Source of the DNA: Polyangiaceae bacterium
GTDB lineage: Bacteria; Myxococcota_A; Polyangia; Polyangiales; Polyangiaceae
DNA length: 64,000 nucleotides
Reading direction: 5' to 3'
Assembly: GCA_041389725.1 (NCBI GenBank)
Contig: JAWKRG010000009.1
Span: 62,001-126,000 of the forward strand
The translations under genes and the position numbers were made by a program. Positions 1-7,865 of the stretch are shown here, piece by piece. Numbering within the stretch: the stretch's first letter is position 1; each line of letters begins with the position of its first letter. Below the pieces are notes generated by a model. It was given only the letters and a program-made list of their open reading frames with translations. It had not been told where the DNA came from and did no database searches.

Positions 1-138
1 GCAGACGAAGTGACGGTCAGCGCCATCAATCGCAACTTTCCTGGACGAAGCGGTCCAGGAAAGGTGTACCTCGCCAGTCCGTTGGTCGTGGCAGCCAGCG
101 CCGTGGCCGGCAAGATAGTCAGCCCGGATAGCATCTAG
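1..138 (+). CDS. LeuC/aconitase-family dehydratase large subunit, C-terminal end (partial)
   Basis: Frame 1 is open from the window edge and stops at TAG 136-138, giving 45 residues. They contain N-R-N-F-P-G-R-S-G-P-G, the C-terminal aconitase-family signature that binds substrate, followed by a Y-L-A-S-P stretch and an Ala-rich helix as in 3-isopropylmalate dehydratase large subunit (LeuC) and homoaconitase. These enzymes are cytosolic 4Fe-4S isomerases of leucine or lysine biosynthesis. The 5' part lies outside the window, so LeuC cannot be separated from homoaconitase or a related paralogue. The next gene starts 11 nt later on the same strand, so the two could be co-transcribed. Confidence 0.8.
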   Translation, partial: ADEVTVSAINRNFPGRSGPGKVYLASPLVVAASAVAGKIVSPDSI

Positions 139-149
139 CTGGAGGCCGC

Positions 150-749
150 GTGAGCGACAGCGTCTGTCCCGGAGTTTGGGTGACCCTGCACACCTTGGTG
201 CGTGACGGCGACGGCGAGACCGTTGCCGACGAAACGGTCGAGCGCTTGGTGGGCTACGGCCAGCTTCTGCCCCGGGTCGAAACGGCAGTTTCTGGTGCGA
301 CGGTGGGCACCAAGCGAACGCTCTCCCTACGCGCAGCTGATGCCTTCGGGGATCGTGATCCGAAGGCGATCGTGGAAGTCGATCGCGACGAGTTCCCCGA
401 AGACGTCATGCCGGGGGACCACTTCGACGCCGAGGATGCCGCGGGAAAGTTCGTCCTCTTGACCGTGCTGGACGTGGATTCGGAGCGTGTGGTTCTGGAC
501 CAGAACCACCCCCTGGCCGGTCAGGCGCTGACCCTCGAGCTCGAAGTGCGAGCGTTGCGCTTGGCCAGCTCCGACGAACTCGCGGCCGCCGAGGCGGCTC
601 TGGAAGCCGCGCCCGAGCCTGACATTTCCCTCATCCCCACGCAGGCCTTGCTTGCGGGGGCAAAGGGGCGCTACGAGGACCCACAACGCACGGCGAAGGC
701 CCCGCGAGCCGCTCGGGGGCGCCGCGGCAAATCTGGAGACAAGAGATGA
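150..749 (+). CDS. SlyD-like FKBP-type peptidyl-prolyl isomerase
   Basis: This 199-residue protein resembles SlyD, a cytosolic FKBP-type prolyl isomerase and chaperone. The N-terminal half has the FKBP strand pattern (V-T-L-H-x-L-V-R-D-G-D-G-E-T, later G-Y-G-Q-L-L-P-R-V-E). Around residues 120-130 it has L-D-Q-N-H-P-L-A-G-Q-x-L, the hallmark SlyD segment after the inserted flap domain. The tail from about residue 170 is basic and Arg/Lys-rich, not the His-rich metal-binding tail of E. coli SlyD. The GTG start at 150 has GGAGG at 141-145. Its stop overlaps the next ATG (ATGA), so it heads a coupled run that ends with an HtrA protease, a protein-quality-control context. Confidence 0.85.
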   Translation: MSDSVCPGVWVTLHTLVRDGDGETVADETVERLVGYGQLLPRVETAVSGATVGTKRTLSLRAADAFGDRDPKAIVEVDRDEFPEDVMPGDHFDAEDAAGKFVLLTVLDVDSERVVLDQNHPLAGQALTLELEVRALRLASSDELAAAEAALEAAPEPDISLIPTQALLAGAKGRYEDPQRTAKAPRAARGRRGKSGDKR

Positions 750-988
750 GTCAATCCGAGACCCTCAAATTGGACGTTCGTGTTCGCGAACGTCTCCTCG
801 CTCGCGGCCAGCTCGACCCCAAGGAGGTCGAGAGCTACCTGCAGAGCCTTCAAGATCGCGAGGCCGATAGCGAGGCCCTCGAGCTACAGCAACCTGCGCT
901 GAGCTCCAGCCACGAAATCGCGACCGTGCCCACGACTGGCAGTGTGGGAGCGGAGGCCGGCTCGGACGAGGACTTGGAGGCTCCGTGA
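746..988 (+). CDS. small acidic hypothetical protein
   Basis: This 80-residue protein is not recognised. Its first half is charged and probably helical (residues 1-40, with a D-P-K-E-V-E-S-Y-L segment that could pack as a coil). The second half is Ser/Glu-rich and probably disordered. Translation is coupled on both sides: its ATG overlaps the upstream TGA, and its TGA overlaps the downstream GTG (GTGA). That arrangement is the main evidence that it is real. A role connected to the neighbouring isomerase or DUF1844 protein is only a guess. Confidence 0.6.
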   Translation: MSQSETLKLDVRVRERLLARGQLDPKEVESYLQSLQDREADSEALELQQPALSSSHEIATVPTTGSVGAEAGSDEDLEAP

Positions 989-1311
989 GCGACAACGGCC
1001 CGGACTCCAAGCAGCAGCGGCAAGCGCGAGAAGCATTCGATGATGCGACGGGGGAGCAGCTCCCTGCCATCGACTTCGCTACCTTCGTGCTCTCGCTGGC
1101 GCACTCCGGGCGAGTTCATCTGGGGGACGCGCCGGATCCTGCCGCAGGGACCCAGGGCATCGAGGGCGCGATGGCGCGCCAGACCATCGACTTGCTGGCG
1201 CTGCTTCAGGAAAAGACGAAGGGCAATCTCAGTGGCGAGGAGGAGACCCTGCTGGCACAGGCGCTGTACGACTTGCGCATGCGCTACGTGGAGGTCATGA
1301 AGCCCAGGTGA
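985..1311 (+). CDS. DUF1844 domain protein
   Basis: This 108-residue protein matches the DUF1844 family along most of its length. It has F-x-x-F-V-L-S-L-A-H-S-G-R-V-H-L-G near residue 32, then P-D-P, then R-Q-T-I-D-L-L-A-L-L-Q-E-K-T-K-G-N-L and a C-terminal Y-D-L-R-M-R-Y-V-E. The family is small, helical and widespread in Myxococcota and relatives, and its function is unknown. The GTG at 985 overlaps the previous stop, and its own stop overlaps the HtrA start (GTGA), so four genes in a row are translationally coupled. Confidence 0.85.
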   Translation: MSDNGPDSKQQRQAREAFDDATGEQLPAIDFATFVLSLAHSGRVHLGDAPDPAAGTQGIEGAMARQTIDLLALLQEKTKGNLSGEEETLLAQALYDLRMRYVEVMKPR

Positions 1312-2468
1312 AGCGCCGTCCACGTTCCCTACACCTCGTGGTGCTCACGATTGCCGTCGCCAGTTGTGGCAGCTGCAAGCGGGGAGGTGCAGGGGGGCCT
1401 GACGCTGGTGCATCGGCGACTGCCGCGTCGCCCGCGCCCGCGCCCCCTCCGGCGCCGCTGCCCGCGGCACCGCCTGCCGGGGTGCCCCGGAGCTTTGCGG
1501 ACCTCGCGGAGAAGGCGGATCCAGCGGTGGTGTACGTGAAGACGCTGCAAGAGCAGCGTGGCCGCACCGGAAGACGGCGCGTGATAGGCGAAGGGCTGGG
1601 AAGCGCCTTCGTCTACGATCCCGACGGTCTCATCCTCACGAACAATCACGTGGTCGAGTCCGCCACGGACATCCGCGTGATTTTTCGGGGAAAGCAGGAG
1701 ATGAAGGCGACCATCGTCGGGCGAGACCCGCCGACGGACCTGGCCGTGCTCAAAGTGGACCAAAAGGGACTCGCCCACTTGCCCTTGGGCGACTCGGACG
1801 CGACGCGCGTTGGCGATTGGGTCGTCGCCATCGGCAATCCTTTCGGTCTGTCCCACACCGTCTCCGCTGGCATCGTCTCCGCAAAAGGGCGCACCGGGCA
1901 GGACGTGAAGGGTCTGGGCGACGGGTCGGGCTACTACAACTTCCTGCAGACCGACGCGAGCATCAATCCCGGCAACTCCGGCGGGCCGCTGCTGGACATG
2001 GCGGGACGAGTCGTCGGGATCAACACCGCCATTCGGGCGCGGGCCAACAACATCGGCTTCGCCATCCCCATCAACATGGTGAAGGAGTTGCTGCCGCGCT
2101 TGGTCAAGGACGGGAAGGTCACCCGCAGCGCCATCGGCATCAGGGTATCGTCCGTGCTGCCCGAGGACACCGCTCGCCTTGGCTTGAACGGGGACGGCGG
2201 TGCGCTGGTGCGGTTCGTCGTTCCGGGAGGACCAGCGGATCGGGCGGGTTTGAAGACCGATGACGTCGTCCTCGCCCTGGAAGGCGAGGAGGTCGCAGGA
2301 CCCGAAAAGCTGCGTTGGTTGGCGAGCCTGGCAGGGGTGGGCAAGTCGGTGACGCTCAAGGTCCAGCGGGGGCGGCGCACCATGGAAATGAAGCTCACCC
2401 TGGCGGAGCTGCCCCAGCAGCCGCTGGATCCCGAAGAACCCGAGCCTCCCCAAGTGCCGATCCCGTGA
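1308..2468 (+). CDS. HtrA/DegP-type trypsin-like serine protease with PDZ domain, lipoprotein
   Basis: This 386-residue envelope protease combines a chymotrypsin-fold domain with one PDZ domain and probably clears misfolded periplasmic proteins. The N-terminus has a lipobox (V-A-S-C near residue 20), followed by a Pro/Ala-rich linker. The triad is visible: His114 in L-T-N-N-H-V-V, Asp144 in P-T-D-L-A-V-L, and Ser224 in N-P-G-N-S-G-G-P. A PDZ domain occupies roughly residues 280-365, and there is only one, as in DegS. The Pro-rich tail is short. It is the last gene of the coupled run starting with the SlyD-like isomerase, so folding and degradation functions are grouped. A membrane-anchored DegS-like sensor role is possible, given the sigma/anti-sigma pair just downstream. 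Confidence 0.9.
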   Translation: MKRRPRSLHLVVLTIAVASCGSCKRGGAGGPDAGASATAASPAPAPPPAPLPAAPPAGVPRSFADLAEKADPAVVYVKTLQEQRGRTGRRRVIGEGLGSAFVYDPDGLILTNNHVVESATDIRVIFRGKQEMKATIVGRDPPTDLAVLKVDQKGLAHLPLGDSDATRVGDWVVAIGNPFGLSHTVSAGIVSAKGRTGQDVKGLGDGSGYYNFLQTDASINPGNSGGPLLDMAGRVVGINTAIRARANNIGFAIPINMVKELLPRLVKDGKVTRSAIGIRVSSVLPEDTARLGLNGDGGALVRFVVPGGPADRAGLKTDDVVLALEGEEVAGPEKLRWLASLAGVGKSVTLKVQRGRRTMEMKLTLAELPQQPLDPEEPEPPQVPIP

Positions 2469-2526
2469 TTTTGGTCGTCGGGCCGGCAGGTGGGGGCACG
2501 ATTGTTGTACGGACCGTAGAACAGGT

Positions 2527-3300
2527 GTGCTGATGCCCCCCTCCCACCGGTCCCACCCCGACATTGCCGCAAAGCTGCGGCAAGCCGACGATCAGGGTGC
2601 GGACGGCCCTTCGCAGCAGCCTGATCCGGCTGCCGCGGCCGTGAATAGTCGGGCGCGAAGGGCGTCCAATAGAGTGGCCCGCGCTGCGGAGGCCGAGCAT
2701 GACCGTGTCCTCATCGAACGAGCCCAGCAAGGCGACCGAGGTGCCTTCCGGGAACTGGTGGAACGCCACCAGCGGCGGGCGTTTGCCATCGCCATCGGCT
2801 TGGTGCGCGACGAGCAGGATGCCCGTGAGATCGTCCAGGAAGCGTTCCTGCGCGTCTACCGCGGCCTGGACCGCTTCCACGGCAGCTCCAGCTTCTTCAC
2901 CTGGCTCTACCGCATCGTCACGAACCTCTCCATCGATCTCATGCGCAAGCCCTCCCGCCGCGAGCGGGAACTCGACATGTCTCGGGAGATCAAGGACGAA
3001 CTCGACGTCCCGCTCTTGGCCCGCATCGATGGCGCGGATCCCCACGACGTGGTGCGGCGCAACGAAATCGCGGAGACCATTCAGTCGGCCTTGGACGCGC
3101 TCCCTGCCTACCACCGCGGCGTCATCCTCATGCGAGAGGTGGAAGGCATGAGCTACGAAGAGATGGCGGAAGCCATGGGCGTGAGCAAGGGCACGATCAT
3201 GAGTCGCCTGTTCCACGCCCGGCAAAAGCTACAGCGCTCGCTCGCGGCATGTTACCGCGAGCAGTTCGGACAGCTTCCTGACAGCAAGGGGCAGCGCTGA
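2527..3300 (+). CDS. RNA polymerase sigma factor, ECF/RpoE-like
   Basis: This is a 257-residue sigma-70-family factor. Region 2 spans about residues 60-130 (A-I-G-L-V-R-D-E-Q-D-A-R-E-I-V-Q-E-A-F, then F-x-T-W-L-Y-R-I-V-T-N). Region 4 spans about residues 180-240 (A-L-P-A-Y-H-R-G-V-I-L-M-R-E-V-E-G-M-S-Y-E-E, then S-K-G-T-I-M-S-R-L-F-H-A-R). About 55 residues precede region 2 and look disordered. GTG 2527 or ATG 2533 could start it; TAGAAC at 2517-2522 suggests a leaderless start near 2533. Its stop overlaps the next ATG (TGATG), coupling it to a membrane protein that is the likely anti-sigma factor. Confidence 0.88.
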   Translation: MLMPPSHRSHPDIAAKLRQADDQGADGPSQQPDPAAAAVNSRARRASNRVARAAEAEHDRVLIERAQQGDRGAFRELVERHQRRAFAIAIGLVRDEQDAREIVQEAFLRVYRGLDRFHGSSSFFTWLYRIVTNLSIDLMRKPSRRERELDMSREIKDELDVPLLARIDGADPHDVVRRNEIAETIQSALDALPAYHRGVILMREVEGMSYEEMAEAMGVSKGTIMSRLFHARQKLQRSLAACYREQFGQLPDSKGQR

Positions 3301-3959
3301 TGAAAGAGCGCGACTTTGAGTTGATGGCGCACCACGACGGTGAGCTCAGCGAGGAAGAACGCCAGGCGCTCTTGGCCACCCTGACGGACGAGGACGAAGG
3401 CGTGTTGGAGGGGCTCGAACAGCTGGGAGAGACCCTGCGACTGCATGCGGATCAGCGTGCAGCAGCCGCCGACGACATCGCCGACGCCATCATGGCGCAA
3501 CTGGATGCCGAACAGCCGTCGCAAAGCGCGCGTCGCGCTGGCCTGCGGGTCATCCATGGTGGCGCTTCCGACGCTTCACCCGAGGAAAAGCCCGCCATGC
3601 CAGCGCCTCGCCCGGAGCCGACGATGGCAAGGCAGCAGCGGCCAGGCAGGGCGGGACGAGTGTTCCTAACGCTTTCTCTAGCGGCCGCAGCGGCCCTGGC
3701 GGTGCGGGCGGTCACGACCGAGTATCCTCGAGCGCATGAGGCGCCGGTGGTCGCGAGCTTCGTGGCTCCACTCCCCGTTCCGGAGCAGGTAGAGCCGGTC
3801 GAAGCGGCGGACGTCGAAGAGCCCGCAGCAGCCATCGAGACCATCGACTTTGGCAGCCAAAATGGGGCGATCTTCATGGTGTCGGCAGGCGCCGGGGCGA
3901 CTCCGGTCGTTTGGCTCACCGATGACCCGCAAAGTGGCGATAGGATGGAACCACTATGA
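3300..3959 (+). CDS. putative membrane anti-sigma factor
   Basis: This is a 219-residue single-pass membrane protein. An acidic N-terminal domain (residues 1-75; H-H-D-G-E-L-S-E-E-E near residue 11) is typical in position and composition of anti-sigma domains. A Pro-rich stretch follows, then one transmembrane helix at about residues 120-140 and an extracytoplasmic tail rich in Val and Glu. No zinc-binding His/Cys motif is present, so it would not be a ZAS-type anti-sigma. The assignment rests on translational coupling to the sigma gene (TGATG) and on topology. The next gene is coupled too (ATGA), so the three probably form one signalling unit. Confidence 0.6.
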   Translation: MKERDFELMAHHDGELSEEERQALLATLTDEDEGVLEGLEQLGETLRLHADQRAAAADDIADAIMAQLDAEQPSQSARRAGLRVIHGGASDASPEEKPAMPAPRPEPTMARQQRPGRAGRVFLTLSLAAAAALAVRAVTTEYPRAHEAPVVASFVAPLPVPEQVEPVEAADVEEPAAAIETIDFGSQNGAIFMVSAGAGATPVVWLTDDPQSGDRMEPL

Positions 3960-4477
3960 GAGCTTGGATGTGCGCGCTGGCCCTCGTTTGCCTGGCCAGC
4001 GGGACGGCGCTTGCGCAAGGCAAGGCGCCGGAAAAAGGGAAGGCGCCGGTTGCGGCAAAGGACAAGGCAAAACCGGCACCGCCGGACGCAAAGCAAGAGT
4101 ACTTCGCCGAAGTCCTCGTACTTCACGCGACGAATTCCAAGAAGGGCATCGACAGGCGCATCGGTGACATGCCCGAGCTCAAGAAGCCTCCCTTCTCGTC
4201 CTATGACAGCTACGAACTGCTGACGAAGCACAAGCTGCCTCTAGCCAAGGACGACCCAAAGACCGTCGACCTGCCGAATCGCCGAGTGCTGCAGACCAAG
4301 CTGCTGGAAGTATTGCCCAAGGATCAGCTGCGGATTTCTGCGAGCATCAACCAGCCCAAGGGCAAGACTTTCCTCCCTCTGCTCGAAGTCAAGGCGAAGG
4401 TCGGTCAGTCTTTCATTCTCGCGGGACAGAGCTTCAAAGGCGGGATCCTGGTGCTCGTGATCCGCGTCGTGCGCTAG
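3956..4477 (+). CDS. secreted hypothetical protein of the sigma/anti-sigma unit
   Basis: This 173-residue protein has a cleavable signal peptide (hydrophobic residues 6-18, A-L-A-Q cleavage region near residue 21). A Lys/Pro/Ala-rich linker follows, and then a compact domain from residue 45 (Y-F-A-E-V-L-V-L-H-A-T-N) to the C-terminus (K-G-G-I-L-V-L-V-I-R-V-V). The fold is probably mostly beta, and I do not recognise the family. The ATG overlaps the TGA of the putative anti-sigma gene, which suggests a periplasmic partner or output of that pathway. It is the last gene before a strand switch. Confidence 0.6.
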   Translation: MRAWMCALALVCLASGTALAQGKAPEKGKAPVAAKDKAKPAPPDAKQEYFAEVLVLHATNSKKGIDRRIGDMPELKKPPFSSYDSYELLTKHKLPLAKDDPKTVDLPNRRVLQTKLLEVLPKDQLRISASINQPKGKTFLPLLEVKAKVGQSFILAGQSFKGGILVLVIRVVR

Positions 4478-4537
4478 CGGCCCCCGAATGCGCCTTCGGC
4501 AAGTTGAGGGTGGCCGGCTGCGATGGCAGCGCCACCA

Positions 4538-5800
4538 CTAGCGTTTGGGTGGGCCCGAGGAGGGGCGTTCGACGATCGGCAAGATCACCTCGAAGGTGGT
4601 ACCGACGCCCGGGTCGCTGGTGGCACCCATGGCGCCGCCGTGCGCTTCGACGATACTGCGCACGATGGAAAGCCCGAGTCCCGTCCCTTCTCCCGGCGCC
4701 TTCGTCGTGAAAAAGGGATCGAAGATCCGCTCCAGATCTCCATGACCGATGCCTTCTCCGCTGTCGATGACACGAACGGTGACGGTGGCGCCGTCGGCCG
4801 CCAGCGCCCAGTCGATGTCCAGGCTGCCGCCGTTCCTTCGCATGGCGTGGGCCGCATTGGTGAAGAGATTGACGAATACTTGGGTCAACTGCCCAGCGAC
4901 CCCGCGGACCAACAGCAGCGGAGGGCTCTTGCGCATCGACGCGACCACCGAGCGTTCGGCGAACTCGTGTTCGCAAAAGACGAGGGCCTTGTCGAGCACT
5001 TCCGCCAGTGCGACGGGGCCCGGGACTTCACTGGCCGGGCGTGCATAGGTGACGAGATCGCGGGAGAACTTCAAGATACGTTCGGCGCCCTCTTGGATCC
5101 GGGAGAGGCGTTCCTGCGCGTCTAGATCGCCTCGGCCTGCAGCATTGCGTTGGAGAAACTCGGCGTAGGCAATGATGCTGGTCAAGGGGTTGTTGAGCTC
5201 ATGCACGATGCCCGCCGCGATCTGACCTAGACTCGCCAGCTTTTCTGCCTGGATGACCTGCGCCTGTAGACGTCGCAGTTCAGCGGTGTCGCGGCGCGTC
5301 CGCTCCACGTCGCCGACTCGCATCAGGGTCTGCTCCAAGACGCGCCTGACCGACTCGATCATGGTCCAGCAAGCGTCGCCATCCTCGGGGAGGTCGTCGC
5401 CTGCGAGGTGGAGCGTGGAGTTGCCGACTCGATCGATGGCGATCACCCGCTCCGTTCCGAGCGTGGGGAACAGTCGCGTCGGATCCGAAAGCGCGGGAGC
5501 CTCGAGGCCCTGGGGCAGCCGGCGCTCCACGATCTGTCCCTCCGCGAGTTCGTCGCTGAGGCAGATCCCGAGCGCTCGGTCGGGGAGCAGAGCCCCGAGA
5601 GTGGCAATGCCATGGCGCGCGGCATCCTCCAAGGTCAGAGGCCCCGCCAGGGTCGTCGCGAACTCCAGCAGCAGCTCCAGGCTTTCATGGGGCAAAGGCG
5701 TTCGCGCGCGTCGCTGAGACGCCGCGGGCGTCAGCGCTTGAATGTCGGATGTGACGCCCGGCGTGACCGGGGTGACGTCGGTATCCGGGCGCTTGCTCAT
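4538..5800 (-). CDS. sensor histidine kinase (GAF-like input, HisKA, HATPase)
   Basis: This is a 420-residue soluble histidine kinase. The N-terminal ~180 residues look like a divergent GAF domain. A short coil leads into HisKA with the phospho-acceptor His in I-V-H-E-L-N-N-P-L-T-S. The HATPase domain has an N box (N-L-F-T-N-A-A-H-A-M), D-S-G-E-G-I and G-T-G-L-G-L-S-I. There is no transmembrane segment. Its ATG overlaps the stop of the upstream gene (ATGA), which encodes a receiver/GAF/PAS protein ending in a HisKA-like domain with no ATPase. The two products therefore probably act together. Confidence 0.9.
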   Translation of the reverse strand: MSKRPDTDVTPVTPGVTSDIQALTPAASQRRARTPLPHESLELLLEFATTLAGPLTLEDAARHGIATLGALLPDRALGICLSDELAEGQIVERRLPQGLEAPALSDPTRLFPTLGTERVIAIDRVGNSTLHLAGDDLPEDGDACWTMIESVRRVLEQTLMRVGDVERTRRDTAELRRLQAQVIQAEKLASLGQIAAGIVHELNNPLTSIIAYAEFLQRNAAGRGDLDAQERLSRIQEGAERILKFSRDLVTYARPASEVPGPVALAEVLDKALVFCEHEFAERSVVASMRKSPPLLLVRGVAGQLTQVFVNLFTNAAHAMRRNGGSLDIDWALAADGATVTVRVIDSGEGIGHGDLERIFDPFFTTKAPGEGTGLGLSIVRSIVEAHGGAMGATSDPGVGTTFEVILPIVERPSSGPPKR

Positions 5801-7824
5801 CGTCGCGCCTCCGGGTCCGAATCCGCGCTGGCTTTCTCTAGATCCAAGATCTTGGCGCCGCCGACGTAGCTCTTGGTCTCGTACTTGGTGATCTTGCCCA
5901 CCTTTCTCACGATTTCAGCCATGCGCTCGGCTTCACTGATGATGACGCCTGCGGCGTTGAACATCGGTGTGTCGGCATCCAAGTTTCGCCTGAGCAGTTC
6001 GGCGTAGCCAATGACGCTCGTCAGGGGCTGGTTGAGTTCGTGGGCAGCAGCACCAGCCAGCTCTGCCACGATCGCTTGTTTCTCGCGCGAGCGTAGCTCC
6101 TCTTGTGCTCGCGTCAGGCGCTGTTCCATACGCAACCGTTCGCGGATGTCGGTGAAGATCCCCACGGAGCCCACAGGTCGTCCATTCTCGAAGATGACCG
6201 ACGCGCTGAGAGTCACGGGAATGTGTGTGCCGGTGGCACTGAGCATGTCCACGCGATAGCCCTCTAGCCGCCCTGGGCCGTTCTCGTTCGGGTCGCGGAT
6301 TCGGCGCATGACTTCGCGGGCCACCCCGGGGGGATAGAGCGCTTCGACGCTCATCTTGCCGACGACGGCTTCCTTCGAGTAGCCGAAGATGCGCCCGGCA
6401 GCGCGATTGAAAAGGAGCAGCTTTCCGCTGAGGTCGGCACTGACGATGCCGTCGACGGAGCTTTCGATCACCCGCTCCAGGAACTCCTTGGTCTGGCGCA
6501 GTTCGATGTCGGTACGTCGCTCCTGGGTGACGTCGCGAAAGGTCCAGAGGGTTGCCGTATCCTCGTGCAACACCGGGCTCAAGTTCATGCTCAAGGTGAG
6601 CTGTGTTCCATCCTTGCGTGGGAACACCAAATCGACGGTCTCGCCTGGCGCGCGGTCGAGAAACTCGTGCTGCAGGCGCTTGGCCAACGCATCGTTTCCT
6701 CCAAGCAGCGAGGCGAAGCTGGACGCGAGCAGCTCCTCGTCGGAGTAGCCCGTAATCGTCTTGGCGCGCAGGTTGGCGAAGATGACGCGCCCTCGGGGGT
6801 CCAGCACGATCATTCCGTCCGTCGCGCTCTCGAACACGTCCGCGTAACGCTGGAACAGGCGCGCCCGCTGCTCCGCTTCCTCGCGGAGATGGCTGCTTTC
6901 CTGGGTGGCGTCGCGCAGGGACTGCAGAATCCGCGCGTTCCTCAGGGCGATGGCCGTCGCGTTGGCTACGGTTTGGACCAGCGCGATCTCGTGCTCGGGG
7001 AATGCCACGCGGTCGCGGGCCCGCAGGAAGATGACGCCTGTTGGGCGATGATCGTGGGAGATGGGCACGAGGGCCAGAGACTTGAACTCGAGTCCGCCGT
7101 CGCTTTCACGGACGACTTTGAGCAGCGGGTGCCGATGTGCGTCGCGAATGACGAGGGTCTGCCCGGTGGACAGCACTTGCTGGATCTCGGGGTACTTCTC
7201 CAGGGCAATGGCCAGGTTGGTGAGCTCCGCGTCATCGCTGGTGGCGACGACGTGCCCCACGCTACTGTTCTGGCGCACCAGCACGATGCTGCAGCGGTCG
7301 ACTCGCGCGACCTCTGCAACGCGCTGCACGACCGTGAACAGGATACCGCGTATGTTGAGCGTGCTCGCCAAGGCTTGAGTCAATTCCAGCACCGTCTGCG
7401 AGTCTTGCTCTCGGCGGCTAAGGCGCTCGACGTAGTCACGGATCCGAAGTTGGCCACGGATGCGAGCCACGAGCTCGGCCGGGCGAAAGGGTTTGTGCAC
7501 GTAGTCGTCGGCCCCCGAGGCGAACACGCGACCGATCTCCTCGTCCGAGTCCAGAGCGGTCAGGACCACGACCGGCACGTCTGCCAGGTTGGGGCGCGCC
7601 CGGATGTGTCGCAACACCGCGTACCCATCTGGGTCTGGCATGATCAGATCCAGGAGCACCAACGCAGGGCGGTGCTGTTCCAAAAAGGCGATGGCCTCGG
7701 TACCGCTGGTGGCTTCTGCCACATCCATCCCAGCGGAGAGGAGCGCCTCCGTGAGCACGTGGCGGGACACGGCATCGTCGTCGACGACCAAGATGGGGGA
7801 GGGTGCCTGCACGGCGTCGGACAA
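5797..7824 (-). CDS. receiver-GAF-PAS-PAS-HisKA protein lacking an ATPase domain
   Basis: This 675-residue cytosolic signalling protein starts with a receiver domain (residues ~10-125; L-V-L-L-D-L-I-M-P-D-P-D-G, K in H-K-P-F). A coil, a GAF domain (~150-300) and two PAS domains (~325-440 and ~450-570) follow. It ends in a HisKA-like helix pair with A-A-A-H-E-L-N-Q-P-L-T. The protein stops about 65 residues after that His, with no N, D/G1 or G2 box of a HATPase. The start is TTG at 7824 or GTG at 7812; TACAAT on the minus strand at 7832-7827 is a good -10 box close to both. The complete kinase encoded immediately downstream could supply the missing ATPase in trans. Confidence 0.85.
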   Translation of the reverse strand: MSDAVQAPSPILVVDDDAVSRHVLTEALLSAGMDVAEATSGTEAIAFLEQHRPALVLLDLIMPDPDGYAVLRHIRARPNLADVPVVVLTALDSDEEIGRVFASGADDYVHKPFRPAELVARIRGQLRIRDYVERLSRREQDSQTVLELTQALASTLNIRGILFTVVQRVAEVARVDRCSIVLVRQNSSVGHVVATSDDAELTNLAIALEKYPEIQQVLSTGQTLVIRDAHRHPLLKVVRESDGGLEFKSLALVPISHDHRPTGVIFLRARDRVAFPEHEIALVQTVANATAIALRNARILQSLRDATQESSHLREEAEQRARLFQRYADVFESATDGMIVLDPRGRVIFANLRAKTITGYSDEELLASSFASLLGGNDALAKRLQHEFLDRAPGETVDLVFPRKDGTQLTLSMNLSPVLHEDTATLWTFRDVTQERRTDIELRQTKEFLERVIESSVDGIVSADLSGKLLLFNRAAGRIFGYSKEAVVGKMSVEALYPPGVAREVMRRIRDPNENGPGRLEGYRVDMLSATGTHIPVTLSASVIFENGRPVGSVGIFTDIRERLRMEQRLTRAQEELRSREKQAIVAELAGAAAHELNQPLTSVIGYAELLRRNLDADTPMFNAAGVIISEAERMAEIVRKVGKITKYETKSYVGGAKILDLEKASADSDPEARR

Positions 7825-7865
7825 AAATTGTACTCTCGGCTACACCACTAGCGCAACGTGCGCGC

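Noticed and set aside
1329..2564. 411-codon frame antisense to the HtrA protease
   Set aside because: The protease has its full catalytic triad and PDZ domain on the other strand; this frame is low-complexity shadow.
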